Part shown: positions 22,801 through 34,151 of the stretch, piece after piece
Position numbering within the stretch: position 1 is the first letter of the stretch
How the letters are laid out: every line of letters begins with the position of its first letter
Assembly (NCBI GenBank): GCA_951799445.1
Contig: OX637287.1
Location: 36,795,724 to 36,859,723 of the forward strand
Origin: Pseudisothecium myosuroides
Taxonomy: Eukaryota > Streptophyta > Bryopsida > Hypnales > Lembophyllaceae
Direction of reading: 5' to 3'
Length of the DNA stretch: 64,000 bases
Translations under genes and position numbers: made by a program
The notes under the pieces: generated by a model
What the model was told of the DNA's origin: nothing
Seen by the model: the letters and a program-made list of their open reading frames with translations, nothing else
Database searches by the model: none

Positions 22801-24388
22801 TAATAATGAAACTTTCTGTTACTTTAGAAACCTCCTTGATAAAATTTGGATATTCTTATAATAGTAACTATGTTCAGCACTGTAAGTGTCGCTAGAAATG
22901 AGTGTAATTGATTGCACTGATGTATTTTCCTTACAGGAAATTTTTGTTCAAGTTCGATAAGACAATTTCATAACCGATACAAGTTGACAGATACTAAAGA
23001 TTGTAAGTAACCATCAATTGATGAGGGATGTGGTACCTTTGCGGGTTGGAACCCTGAGTCAAGTGATATGGAAGAGGAACCGCTCTGAAGGTTGGGTGCG
23101 GAATAGAGGGCAAGTTGCAACTGACACTGATGTACACAGGCTTGCTTTTTTCGATCGCAGTGGAAATAGCTCTGTCCACGAGCTCATGCGCGTCGTCCAA
23201 CGATTGTATGACCACCTTAAATTGTCCACATTGACACCACAAGATTATGGCACTGTCAAGGACAAACTCAATCTCTAAGAAGCGACTATCTTAACATACA
23301 ATAGAATTAATAGAATTGAGGTTAATTAATAAGTCTCAACCTCATATTTTACCCTTGTATTTCACTGACCTCCTAGAATTCATAGTTATTCAGTGGAGAA
23401 CACCTTCCCTCAAAAGACTAATTCCAACGCCGCAAATTCAACTTTTTAATAACATCAAGCATGAGGGATGCACAATAAAAGATATGAAAGTCACCTCCCA
23501 TTAAAGTTTTGCGTTTCCTCTTAAACCTCCTAGAATTGAGTGTAATTGATATATTACGGAGTACTTTTTAACATAACAAATTAATTGCACATTGACAAAC
23601 GCAAATCTATAATCGAAGGCTGCATAGTTGAGTGAGCTACTACTCACGTTGGAAAATAAAAGCCAGGGTGAAAATCAAAACTCAAATAAACAGAGTTGCA
23701 TTGTTGAGTTTTTCACTGTCACTTTCATCTACCAAGAAAAAATGAGATGGTATGGTCGAATGGCATTTGAAGTTGCTCCTAAAACAGAAGCAGTTTACAG
23801 TGAATAGAAAAAAATCTAGACATACGCTAGGAACCCTGAACAATGATTTCAGTCATATGCTTGGAACCCTGAAAAATCGTTTCCACCACATGCTCGAAAC
23901 CCTGAAAATGACTTCCATCATATGCTTGGAACCCTGCAAGAGTACAAAACCCTAGTATGGATGTTTACCTGCGCGCAAGTGATTTGCTGAAAGCAGCGAT
24001 ACTCTTGACTGAAATCGGCGAGCCCAATCGTATGATGCAGAATACGATTCGTCCCGTAGTCATTCGAGTTCGGCCCCCCCACTAGGCAAATCACAGGCAA
24101 ATTCTCACTGTACGCCCCAGCGATGGCATTGATCACACTCAACCCGCCCACCGTGAACGTCACGGCGCACGCCCCAATGCCGTTGGCCCTGGCGTAGCCG
24201 TCCGCTGCGTACCCCGCATTCAACTCATTGCAACAGCCCACGAGGCTCAAGCCAGGCTCCGCCATCAAGTGGTCAAGTAAAATGAGGTTGAAGTCGCCAG
24301 GGACGGTGAACACGTCGCGCACGCCCACTTCCACCAGGCGGGAGGCAATGTAGCGGCCCAGTGTACGCGGACCCACCGAGTCTGCCAT
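19900..24388 (-). CDS. PDC: Pyruvate decarboxylase
   Basis: This TPP enzyme converts pyruvate to acetaldehyde in the cytosol, the first step of ethanol fermentation under low oxygen. Seven exons on the minus strand: 24388-23969, 23215-23037, 22551-22222, 22115-21863, 21173-20967, 20476-20288 and 20067-19900. All joins keep frame and give 581 aa, the usual plant length. The catalytic Glu55 sits in [16 protein letters not shown], the HH pair is at 118-119, and the TPP motif runs from GDG (458-460) to NN (485-486) with 24 residues between. The C-terminus ends SRPPNPQ as in plant PDCs. The start is the first ATG before the conserved [11 protein letters not shown] region, giving a short N-terminus. 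Intron 4 contains GC-core repeat copy C and intron 1 a 33-bp tandem array, yet all splice sites look intact, so the gene is probably functional. Confidence 0.96.
21289..21327. repeat. Small hairpin in decarboxylase intron 4
   Basis: CCGAAGTG at 21289-21296 pairs with CACTTCGG at 21320-21327, and AACTTT at 21301-21306 with AAAGTT at 21314-21319. It directly follows a TTAACC sequence (21283-21288) of the type that opens the TTAA elements, so it may be a relic of one end. Confidence 0.5.
21363..21781 (-). repeat. GC-core repeat element, copy C, inside decarboxylase intron 4
   Basis: This is the reverse complement of the 3989-4956 type: it starts ACTAGTGTAGCCC and ends CCTGTCTTAAGGTATGG on the plus strand. 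It has two GC-rich cores with the spaced motif at 21442-21467 and 21602-21627, plus an (AAACA)n-like run. It sits between exon 5 (ends 21173) and exon 4 (starts 21863) and does not touch the splice sites. Confidence 0.75.
23821..23940. repeat. 33-bp tandem array in decarboxylase intron 1
   Basis: Units start at 23821, 23854, 23887 and 23919 (the last partial), each with CATATGCTTGGAACCCTGAA or a close variant. The array ends about 29 bp from the exon 1 donor at 23968. Confidence 0.85.
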
Positions 24389-25440
24389 TGTCTGTCAATT
24401 TCAACAACAACACACGGAATTCAAAATTTGGGTACCAATCCGCATCCTGAAATTCGCAGAATCACAAAATTTCGACATCGAATCTCTTCACACATAGACC
24501 ACAATCGCATGCAAGCTCTAGCTTGGAAACTCAAATTCATGCAAACCCAGCACGGTTCCGAAATCTGAGGTTCCAAAAGTACAGCAATATTCCGCGAATT
24601 CTGCAGAAATTTCGAAACACAGCAAAACCCATCTCACATGTGCAAGCTCCTTGCGGAGGTTGTCACAAGTCCCCGCTCTGGATCCCGAAATTTGAACATC
24701 ACGAAACATGCACCCCAAAATCTCAACCTCAAAACGAACTGCAGATCGACCTCCACGAACATCCTGCAACTAACGCCATTCTAGCTGCGATCCGATCCCG
24801 CCTCTACAGTTACGCCCCAAACTCACCTCAAGCAAACAGTCACAAATCGCCCTCGCTTCGAGATCACACACTTGAGTCAGTCAGCCAGCAACAAGCGTGC
24901 TCGCCGTGAACGAGCTAGCGCGGAGAGAACTCGAATGTTAATAAGCACAAGGGAAGTGCAGGTGCTCCACTTATAGCTGTGCGTGAGAAGTGGACTGGAA
25001 AAAAATACTGGAAATGAGAAATTTCACAGGCTACTACGCGAGATGCCCAGGAGAAAGTATCGTCGATTCTGCGACAAGAGGAGCGATTGAAGGCTGGGAT
25101 TGTGTGATGCAAGGGTGACGACGAGGTCAGCTAAGCAATGGACCCTGAGTAGGGATCTTTGCCAAAGCGGGGGTCCAAGTGGTGATTCGAAGCACCTCGA
25201 CACCTGCAGCGATGTGACGAGTCTGCGGACCAGTCCTTTCGAGGGTGGGGGGTCAGAGGAGCCGGGGAGCATCAGCAATCGATCGCGGCAAACAGACCGG
25301 CAAATCAAAGAACTCTGAAATGGTTGACAGTGTGGAATTAGAGCAGCAAGGGAACACTGGAGCAAGCACGGGAACGCCGCCAAGTCGCCAACAGGACTTG
25401 TAACGTCCTTCTTTCTCAAAATAATTTGGTCCCCAATGCG
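24389..25440 (-). promoter_or_regulatory. Promoter and 5' leader of pyruvate decarboxylase
   Basis: This is the GC-richer region upstream of the decarboxylase start. On the minus strand a TATA-like CTATAAGTGG lies at plus positions 24969-24978, about 580 bp from the ATG, which would imply a long 5' UTR. Open frames here on both strands match nothing known. No specific anaerobic-response element can be assigned by eye. Confidence 0.4.
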
Positions 25441-25676
25441 GCGGCGGCTCTAGTCAACTATATTTTCTTTTTTCTTTTTTTTTGGAAATCACAAGGACAA
25501 TTTCCACTGAATCTAGTCAACTCTATTTTCTAGAGCTCAGCAAATGAGAGGCCATGCTCGACATTTTGACGCAATTTGCTGAGCCTGGAACATCACACGG
25601 GAGCTCAGATTCTCTGACACCCACAAAGTCTGAACCACCTAAATTACCCGCACTAGAAAAGTGCAGAGAATCCTGA

Positions 25677-26609
25677 TTAATCCCCAAAGTTCCTTGACTA
25701 TGTTCTCACCAAAAATGCTCCAAAACTGTCATTTCTAATACAAGTACCAAATTTTTGAAAAATATCATTTTTGGACAAATGTAACCGTAGGATCTTGTAG
25801 TACTCTGGTTTGAGAATATGTGGAAAAAATTTCAGAAATTTCCATCATGTAGAGTGGAAGATATTAGCGTTTGAAGTGGCAGAAGTCCTTTTTTTGGCCC
25901 TGCGAAAAACCGGGCAGCTGCACTTCACAAGGTTAGATTATTATGAAAAAATTTCCAAAATGGTTGTGCTTCTTTGGATTCATTCTTCAAGGCAAGTTGG
26001 CTACATGCTTGAAAATTTTCAGATTATTTGGAATTGTACAACATATAGGGAAAAAATAGTAAGTAGAAAGAAGTAGAGAATGGTTCAAAACACTAAATTG
26101 TTAAGAAGTTAATTGAAAAATTGAAAAATGCCAATCTCAGTGGTTGCAATGTTGTAATAAACAATCTATATCCTACAATTTTATTTTTTTTGAAAAATAT
26201 TGAAAATTGAGTGAAATAAACGACTTCAAAGTTTATTTTAGAGTAGACAATCCATAACTACCCACAAACTAAAAATCCTCATAACGTTTGACTCATTGAT
26301 CAGAATGGAATGATTCAAGGCTTTCCATGTATATATAAATCTAATAAACCAATTTCAAATTTTTATTTTTGAAAAAAGTGATTTTTTTTTATCTGCCCGA
26401 ACTGCCCGAGTTGACCAACAAACAACATATTAGGCCATAACTTTTTACTCGTATTTCCAAATGTCATGAAATTTGGCGCATATGAAAGATATTTCTCATC
26501 CCCACCTTCTATAAAAATTTCAGCCCAAAATATGCAAATCTCTAGTCACACGTACCTGCCAAAAATTTCTATATTGCCAAAAAAGGCATGTTGGTCCTTT
26601 AGGGGTTAA
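25677..26609 (-). mobile_element. TTAA-flanked element, family A copy 3 (inverted)
   Basis: It starts TTAATCCCCAAAGTTCC and ends GGTCCTTTAGGGGTTAA; 933 bp, inverted relative to the copies at 426 and 32601 and more diverged from them. It contains the spaced motif in the opposite orientation at 26436-26461 (CATAACTT, 12 nt, TCCAAA). An open frame of 88 codons at 25810-26076 aligns without gaps to one at 33145-33411 in copy 2. Confidence 0.75.
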
Positions 26610-27082
26610 AAATTGAAAAAGAGCAGGCACTGGGGTAGCTTGTCGTGCCGTAGCCTGTCCCTGCATTGGGGTTGATGCAGATTAATTTTTTCGGTAGCTT
26701 GGAAAACATGTGCAAAACTCCTCCTATAATTTTGAAATTTAGCAAGTATGTAACTTATATTATTCAAGATGCAAATGTAAAAAAAAGGTGAACATCTATA
26801 GTAGAGTAAAAATCTCACTCTAGAAGGAGTTAAAGTTTCTTGGCCCTGTTGGGTAAGGTTGGAAAAAAATTTCTTTAAACTTTAAATGTTACAGTCTTTC
26901 AATCTGTGCGGTCAAAGTTTTTGAATTTTTTTTCACACATTCCCACAGAAGTCTAGTATGAATTTATATTGTTGAATTTTGGAAAAAAAAACTATTTATT
27001 TTCATTTTTCTCTAGTTGCCCTAAAAGGTAGCAGTGTTTGACATTTTTTGCCTAAAATGTGCCTTGGTCCTTTAAGAGTTAA
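26610..27082. repeat. Probable partial TTAA element abutting family A copy 3
   Basis: It ends TTGGTCCTTTAAGAGTTAA, a plausible right TIR, but has no matching left end beyond the shared TTAA at 26606. Inside, TCTTTCAATCTGTGCGGTCA resembles a stretch near 17940 (TCTTGCAATCTATATGGCCA). Confidence 0.4.
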
Positions 27083-27337
27083 TTGCCTTTGACAATTTTT
27101 GGATTTCATCATAACTTGATATTGTAAATCCTTAATTAATATTTACTACCTGAATGGCAACGTGATTACCAAACATGGAAGAACAACTTTAGGAATATCC
27201 TCAGCTCTTATCAAAAGATGTAACCTGGCTAGAAAATTATCTGTAACCAAAAGAAATCCAATCTCTGAAAAGAAGAGTAGAAAGAAGTGGCATCAAGCAT
27301 GTTATATGCCATCCACATTGGCATTGGTTACACAGCA

Positions 27338-27920
27338 CTCCTTCTGTCTAGAAATAAATCCGGGGTTTCCAAATATACTTGTCCCATATTAAATTAGAAA
27401 TTGCTCTCCACAACTTGATCGACAACAATTGAAGCTAGTTCAAACACCCTGAAGCAAAAGGATCCATAGATACCACGCTCTAGAATCTTTATAGCAATTT
27501 GATCCCCGTGAAGGGAATCAAAACGCAACCTCTAACCAACCAAAGGTGATGAATTCAATTTACAACAATGGTAGAACTTGCCACTTAACTGAAATTTTTT
27601 GTTGAGAATTTCTTGGAGTTTAATCACATGACATCGTTGGAATTGAATACAGAAGACATAATTGGACTTCTCTGCACCAATGTTGTTTGGAGAATGATCC
27701 AAATTAATAGCATTGGAGCAGTTCTAAAAAAGGGGGATATTTGTCAATTTCGCCACCTGATTTCAACATGTGCAGCTTCACTGATGACTTCTATTCTTTC
27801 ACGTCTAGTAGGGTTGATTAGAAGCTACAGTAACTACACAATCCCCTGAAAATAGGAGTAGTTCACGTGATAATCTAGCCATTTTTAGGAAACTCTGGAT
27901 TTATTTCAAGACAGAGGGAG
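27338..27920. mobile_element. Stowaway/mariner-like MITE, 583 bp
   Basis: Left end CTCCTTCTGTCTAGAAATAA and right end TTATTTCAAGACAGAGGGAG form an imperfect TIR that continues inward through AATCC...GTTTCC for about 35 bp. The right end is followed by TA, and the left flank is CA where a TA would be expected. CTCCCTCYGT-type ends with TA targets are typical of plant Stowaway elements. Confidence 0.65.
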
Positions 27921-28984
27921 TAACATGGAAGTTGCCCCTTTCTTCTCACCACACACAAAACATAGAAGGTCAATTTGTACAACAACCAATTTTGAATACA
28001 CAAAACCCTCAATAGGAAGATGATAAGGAACACAATTTTTGGAGTGCTCTCAACATTCCCTTCCATCTCTGCCTTGAGGCAACAAAATCTTTGCCTAATT
28101 TGGATAAATTAATATCAAGGTACTATTAAAATAAATCAATGTACACTAAAAACAAATTCCTATTAATAACAATGAAAAATTGGTGTTAATTTTTATTTAT
28201 ATATTTGATTTGATTTTTTTATAATATAATAATATTTTAGCTTCTATATTAGAAGGAAGCTAAATGATAGACGACCATAGCAAATCACGCTAAAAAAAAT
28301 CATGCAAATGGCACAAAATGTTTGCAACATTTGAAGAGCCATTTTTAAGATTATTATTTTCATAAACATGATTTTTTGTGGTCGTTCATAAATTTGTCTT
28401 TTAACTTGCTTCTAATAGGGTCTATTTTTGTTGTCCAAAGTTTAAAAATAGAAGCAATTATTAAGTCTATAGCTAATATTGACCCTTGTTTGTCAATAAT
28501 TAATTCTAGACTGTAAAGTTTGAAAATATAAAAAAATTTACAGCATATAAGCTTACAATGAACTTTTAAAAATTCAAAACTCCTTAGAACAACAAGTCAA
28601 GTGCATTGCCTAATTATTTTTAATACTTTTACATGAATTAATTTATTTTTACTATATTTTTCAATTACACTGTTATGTAATTATAATAGAACTTCTCTAA
28701 GGCATTGACCACTCTAAAGTGATGGAGTATTGATTGCCCAGTCCCGCATTAGGCCCAGTCCCAAACATACACATCAAAAAAGTTCTTTGAGATTCGGGAG
28801 CATGTGGACTTAAGCCTGGTCCCGGGGTTATTACTTTACAGAAGTTTCACTATATTAGAAATTACCAAGTGAGTTTGATGAAATTTTCTCAGTCAAATAA
28901 AAAAAATTCCAATGTTGAATGGTAGTCACATTTATAATTTTAAAAATAAGTACATCCATAATCATTGATGATCAACATGTGACA
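27921..28984. other. AT-rich intergenic DNA, no gene seen
   Basis: This has low-complexity A/T runs. A stretch around 28380-28450 resembles the inside of the MITE at 30087-30389 (TTTTAACTTGCTTCTAATAG and TTTTTGTTGTCCAA), which suggests a decayed relative. No protein or RNA gene is recognised. Confidence 0.5.
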
Positions 28985-29761
28985 TTAATCCCTCAAGGAC
29001 CATAGGGCAGTCTAGATTTCTAAAATTGTGAAGATGTATCATAAAATGCAACTTAGAATAATAATTTAATGACCAATCTCAAATAATAGTTGTAAGATAT
29101 GATTTATAGATCGTATACTACACTAACCAATATTTTTTTTATTAAATTTGAAGCTAAAAATTAAAAAATTCTAGTCCAATCAATTGAAGATTGAATATTT
29201 GTGATTTTCACAAGAAATTTTTTCATTAGCTTCAAAATGCTAAGTTCTAATCATAGAATTTTTTTAAGATTTTAATTTTAATTTTTTCTTCATAGAATTT
29301 TTTGAACTAAAAAGTTATTTTTTGAGGCCATACCTACAACTACTCTTTGAATTATATTTGCAAAGCAAAGTCTTTAAAATCTATGTTGTACAAATGTTAA
29401 CCCTTGAGCGCACAAGCGCCTTAAATATGGCCACCCCCAAAGTTGAAAGATTGTGACCTTTGACTACTATATTCTTTTCAATGGTACAATTAAATAATTT
29501 GTCCATTTTCCTTCATCTCCGGGCCTGTCTCCACTACCAATCGGTACAGTCAGTATCTATAGATCTCATTTTGGATGACATTTTGATTGGAATGAGTTCA
29601 AAAGGTTTTGGATTTTATTTAACATGTGTTGGGTGCTCAAGGGTTAAAGGACTAATACAAAAATCTACAAAAGAAATTATGGATGAATTTTTTTTGGTGC
29701 CTTGGGATGTTTTTCTTCATCTATTGTTCAAAATTTGAGCACTTGTTCCTTAAGGGGATAA
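28985..29761 (+). mobile_element. TTAA-type element, family C copy 1, interrupted by a second element
   Basis: It starts TTAATCCCTCAAGGACC and ends TTCCTTAAGGGGATAA. The right end read in reverse (TTATCCCCTTAAGGAACAAG) matches the left end of the element at 31807 (TTAACCCCTTAAAGACTAAG), and the interior is also the inverse of that copy. A 251-bp TTAA element (29397-29647) sits inside it. Confidence 0.6.
29397..29647. mobile_element. TTAA-flanked element, 251 bp, nested
   Basis: It starts TTAACCCTTGAGCGCACAAG and ends GTGCTCAAGGGTTAA; the first 14 bases of each end match as TIRs. It lies within the family C element at 28985-29761, which shows it inserted later. Confidence 0.7.
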
Positions 29762-30086
29762 GACCTCCAAACTCGCCTCCAAACAATACTAAAACCTAGA
29801 TATTAATGACACAAGCTATAGACAATCATAATGATACCCTAGAAGTATTCTTTAAAATTATATTTGCTTTGAATTATATTTTTGTTTATTTTTCAATGAT
29901 GCAACTAGCATGGACACTTGGGGCTTCATGATTATTGTGCAAATTTAAGTTTGAATTTGTGTAGGGTTGGGATGACAAGGAAAACTTGCAAAAACAAGGA
30001 TCTAATGTCTAGATTCTGCTCATGCCATAATTTATTTTGCCAAAACAGCTCAAAATCTACATCCACCAGCTTTCTAGTGACTCTTA

Positions 30087-30389
30087 GAGCATTATGAATC
30101 CAACTCTCTAAACAACTAGCTTACTAATTTATCTTATTATCATTTTCAAAAATTGAAATGTTGTTGCCTTGTTTAAGTTTGATTTGTTGTGGCAAATTAA
30201 TTTTTTTTCTTTTAGCTTGCTTTCAATGGGCTATATTTTTGTTGTCCAATTTTCAAATCCAAATTTTATTGTGTTCTTTTAAAGAGATTTTTGAAGAGCT
30301 TCCAATGATAGTAATCACAAGTTTTATATCAAACAAAAAATAGTGAGATAATTTAGCGAGTCATTTAGAGAGTTGGATTGATGATGCTC
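30087..30389. mobile_element. PIF/Harbinger-like (Tourist) MITE, 303 bp
   Basis: It starts GAGCATTATGAATCCAACTC and ends GAGTTGGATTGATGATGCTC. The TIR is long, with matching extending to about 50 bp. Flanks are TTA on the left and TAA on the right, so the 3-bp target duplication is imperfect. GAGCATC-type TIRs are common in plant Harbinger-related MITEs. Confidence 0.7.
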
Positions 30390-31806
30390 TAAGCGCATTA
30401 AGTCCACTTTGCCAATTGCTCCTCTAAATAAACTTCTAAATTTTCACAAGTTTATAACTAGAACTTGAAATTTTTATCATTAGAAGTGCATCCCAAAGTA
30501 CTTCAAATAAGTACAAGACAACTCAAATTTAGACATTTGATGATGAAAAAATTCACTTCAAAAGCTAGTTAAAAGACAAAAATTATAGAGGTGTTAGCAA
30601 ATTTAGAGTGCAATGTGCTTTGAGTGTGAATTTTTGAACGCTTCCTATAAAATATTTTCAAGCTTTGGTTCCTTACAAATAAAAAGATTTGTTTCAGTAT
30701 TTTGAAGGGTTGGAGTATTCTTGCTCTTAGATTATATTTTCATTGTATTTGACTACTAAGATATACAACTTATTTCCAACCAAGGCTCCATTTGTGCAAG
30801 ATAGGATGACATATTTTCATGAATGAAGGGGAAATGATGTCAACTAGGACCTTCATTATTATGTGACAAATTGGCACTTAATGAATTGCAAGACTAGTTT
30901 TTAGTTTTGCGCTTCCCAGAAATAGGTTTGCCTAGATCGAGAACAATTTGGATTGTAATCTATACTTCCTTAATTTCTAGTAATTCCAAACTTGATGAAA
31001 AATTAGCAAAACGTAGTGCAATCTTCATTATTTCTATCTCCTAACTAAAGAAAATTATTTCCCACACCATTGCTTAATTAGACATATGCTAAAACATTTA
31101 ACATTGCTGGAAATAGGTCATATACCTTTAGCATGACAAAAATTTCCTTGAATGAAAGAAGTCAATCATTATCTACTCCCACGGATGACATCAAAGTGCA
31201 ATTAGGTGCAATCATGAATGAAAACTTGACATCAATAAAATTCCAAGATCCCACTAACAATGAGCAAAGAAAATTGTGATACATTTTTGATCCTTTGCAA
31301 GAAGGTCCTTGTAACATGGTAGGGAACCCAAATATCAAGGAGAAAGTGCGATGAAAGGATTTAAGGTTTGTGTCCTATACAAGGAATATTTTCTTGAGGC
31401 CATCATTTATTGGCTCTGGACTACAAGGGAGGAGACTTTGCATCTATAGAAGCTACATGTGAGGAAGTTTGACTAGTTACCTTACTCAAAAGTGTGCCAA
31501 TGCTATAGGAATAAAGTCAATCGTAGTATAGCTGTATGTTTATGTTTTTTCTACAAAGTTTTGGGACCTATAATAACTAGTATAGAATATTATGTAGGAT
31601 GGACAAGACTAGAGGATTCTTGGTCTAAGAGCAAAAAATCTTGCATTGAAGTCAGCTTATATATTTTCTTATATATGGGGACCCTAGAAAGCGTTCCGCA
31701 TAACAAACGTATATAGTTTTGGGCTCACTTGGCCACAACCTTGAGGGTGACCATGGCAACCCAAAATGAAGATATCCTTAAATAAATTCAACTATAACAA
31801 AAAAGA
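30390..31806. other. AT-rich intergenic DNA, no gene seen
   Basis: No frame has protein character. The 74-codon frame at 31492-31716 matches nothing I know. No RNA gene is recognised. Confidence 0.5.
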
Positions 31807-32330
31807 TTAACCCCTTAAAGACTAAGATGATCAAATTTTGAATAATGAATGAATGCAAACCACCTTAAGCACACAAAAAAGTGATTTATCATCTATCAAT
31901 TTTATTTTTTAAGATTCTTGTATTAGTTCTTTAATCTTTGTATGGTATACATTATAAAGACTTTACTTTCAAATATTCTATAATTCAAAGGATACTAGTA
32001 GGTTTGACTTCAAAAATTAACCTTTTTAGTTCAAATAATGATTCTTCAAAAATAGCTTGAATAAAAAAATAAATTAAAAGCCATCAAAAGTCACTATGAT
32101 TAGAACTTCATATTTTGAACTTAAAGGAAAAAAAATTCTTGTAAAAATCACAAGCATTTAATCTACAATTGATTTTAAAAGGAATTTTCAATTTTTGGCT
32201 TCAAATTTATCAAAAAATATTGGTTTGTGTACTAGTTAATCTAACCATATTCATACAATCTATGAGTTATCTTTTGAGTTCCATTTTATAATAAATCTAT
32301 ATAATTTTGGAGAATTGGATTACCCCTTAA
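31807..32330 (-). mobile_element. TTAA-type element, family C copy 2 (inverted, right end uncertain)
   Basis: It starts TTAACCCCTTAAAGACTAAG. The interior is the inverse of the family C copy at 28985-29761, for example ATTGGTTTGTGTACTAGTTA here against TACACTAACCAATA there. The right end is not clear: GGATTACCCCTTAATG near 32320 is only a weak candidate. Confidence 0.5.
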
Positions 32331-32600
32331 TGTATAACCAAGCAATGGTTCTCCTCCATATGGGGAAGGTATTGTGCTTTGCTAAATGCCAAGGAGGACT
32401 TATCAATTACTTCAAGAATTGGGGTTGATTGAAGAGACACATAAGGTAACTCCCCCCATTATGGACCCAACTTTGGATAAATCCATTGCAGGCACAATAC
32501 ATTCAATGAAGCATGTATCACACAACACATGTTCATCACAAGAATTTTCATGCCTGCAATAGGTTGGTTCAAACTTGTGTCTAGAACGGGATCAATTACC

Positions 32601-33544
32601 TTAACCCCTAAAGGTCCAAACACCATTTTTTGACAACATAGCGATTTTGGGCAGCTCATTACCAGTGGAGTTTTTATTTTTTTTCTTTGAAATTTTCACA
32701 CAAGATGTGCCCGAGGAGTAGCTTTAAGGCCCAACAATTTTCATAACTTTTGACTAAGTGGTTAAAAAGTTATTGTATGATATGTAATTTTTTGTGTATG
32801 GCGAGCAACCCAGGCAGCTCAAATTTTTTTTCCTTAAAAACCTTTTTTTCTTAAAATAAAAATTTGAAATTGGTTCTTTAGATTTATATGTACGTGGAAA
32901 GCTTTAAATCATTCCATTTGGATTAATGAGTCAAAAGTAATGAGGATTCCTAGTTTGAGGGTAGTTATGGAATCTCTACTCTAAAATAAACTTTGAAGTC
33001 CTTTATTTAACTCAATTTCCAATATTTAAAAATAAAAATAAAAACATTGGATGTAGATTATTTATTACAACATTACAACTGTTGGGATTGGCATTTTCAA
33101 TTCCATAAATAAATTCTTAACAATTTAGTGTTTTGAATCATTCTCTACTTCTTTCTATTTACTATTTTTTTCCTATATGTTGTGCAATTCCAAATGATCT
33201 GAAATTTTTCAAGCATGTAGCCAACTTGCCTAGAAGAATGAGTCCAAAGAGTAACCACCATTTTGGGCATTTTTTCATACAAATGTGACCTTGTGAAGTG
33301 CAGCTGCCCGGATTTTCGGAGGGACAAAAAAAGGGTTTTTGTCAATTCAAACGCTAATATCTTCCAATCCGCACGGTGGAAAATTCTGAAATTTTTTCCA
33401 CGTCTTCTCAAACCAATGTTCTATAAGATCTTTCAGTTACATGTGTCTAAAAATATTTTTTTTCTAAAGTTTGGTACTTGTATTAGAAATGGCAGATTTG
33501 GAGCGGTTTTGGTGAAAACATGGTCTCTGACCTTTAGGGGTTAA
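32601..33544 (+). mobile_element. TTAA-flanked non-autonomous element, family A copy 2
   Basis: It starts TTAACCCCTAAAGGTCC and ends GACCTTTAGGGGTTAA. Its length of 944 bp equals that of copy 1 at 426-1369, and the two are nearly identical by eye, which implies recent movement. It holds the spaced motif at 32917-32942 (one mismatch). Open frames of 93 codons (+, 33263-33544) and 88 codons (-, 33145-33411) are not supported as genes. Confidence 0.85.
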
Positions 33545-34151
33545 GACAAATTTGTTCAGTGTAGGGGTCACCTTTTCAAGGACTCGAAAGGTACTATTGC
33601 CTCAATGAAAATTCATAAATTGCATAAACAATGTATGTAAAGAGTTGTAAGTTATTTGAGACCTTGAATTTCAACCTTGAAAGGACAGAACCTATCACTG
33701 AGGTATCCAACCACAAATGATCCAAATAGGTGCATTCATCGTTTCCACAGGAACCCTCCAAGCCATTCATCGGACACTTAGTCCGACGCACTGTTCCGGG
33801 TTAAGGTACCAATGAATCACCCACTGCATAGCAGTTTGCTAAGCCAGACCATACTTTAGTGCTACTCCAAGTGTCCATTACTACGGTAGTGCCCTTGCTT
33901 AGTGCAAATCCGTCCAAAGTCAAATAATGTGAACAGTAGTGTGCATAACACTACTTGACCAACTGATTAGCAATGCAATGATACAATCTTATCCTGTCTT
34001 TTTTCACAGAAATCTAAATTCAATTCCTAAAACATGACAAACAATAAAACAAAGGTTTGACATGAAAAGAATGATACGACCACCAAATGTATCCTCCACT
34101 GCTGACGAAACCACGTCTTCACACGAGAAGCCAACGCCTGAGCTCCAAGCT
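33545..34151. other. 3' flank of SEC12-like gene
   Basis: This probably includes the 3' UTR of the minus-strand gene ending at 34152. A minus frame at 33594-33791 is unrecognised. Nothing else is seen. Confidence 0.4.

Noticed and set aside
33145..33544. LTR retrotransposon using the two 944-bp family A copies as LTRs
   Set aside because: The copies are 31 kb apart with unrelated genes between them, start with TTAACC and not TG, and have their own TIRs.
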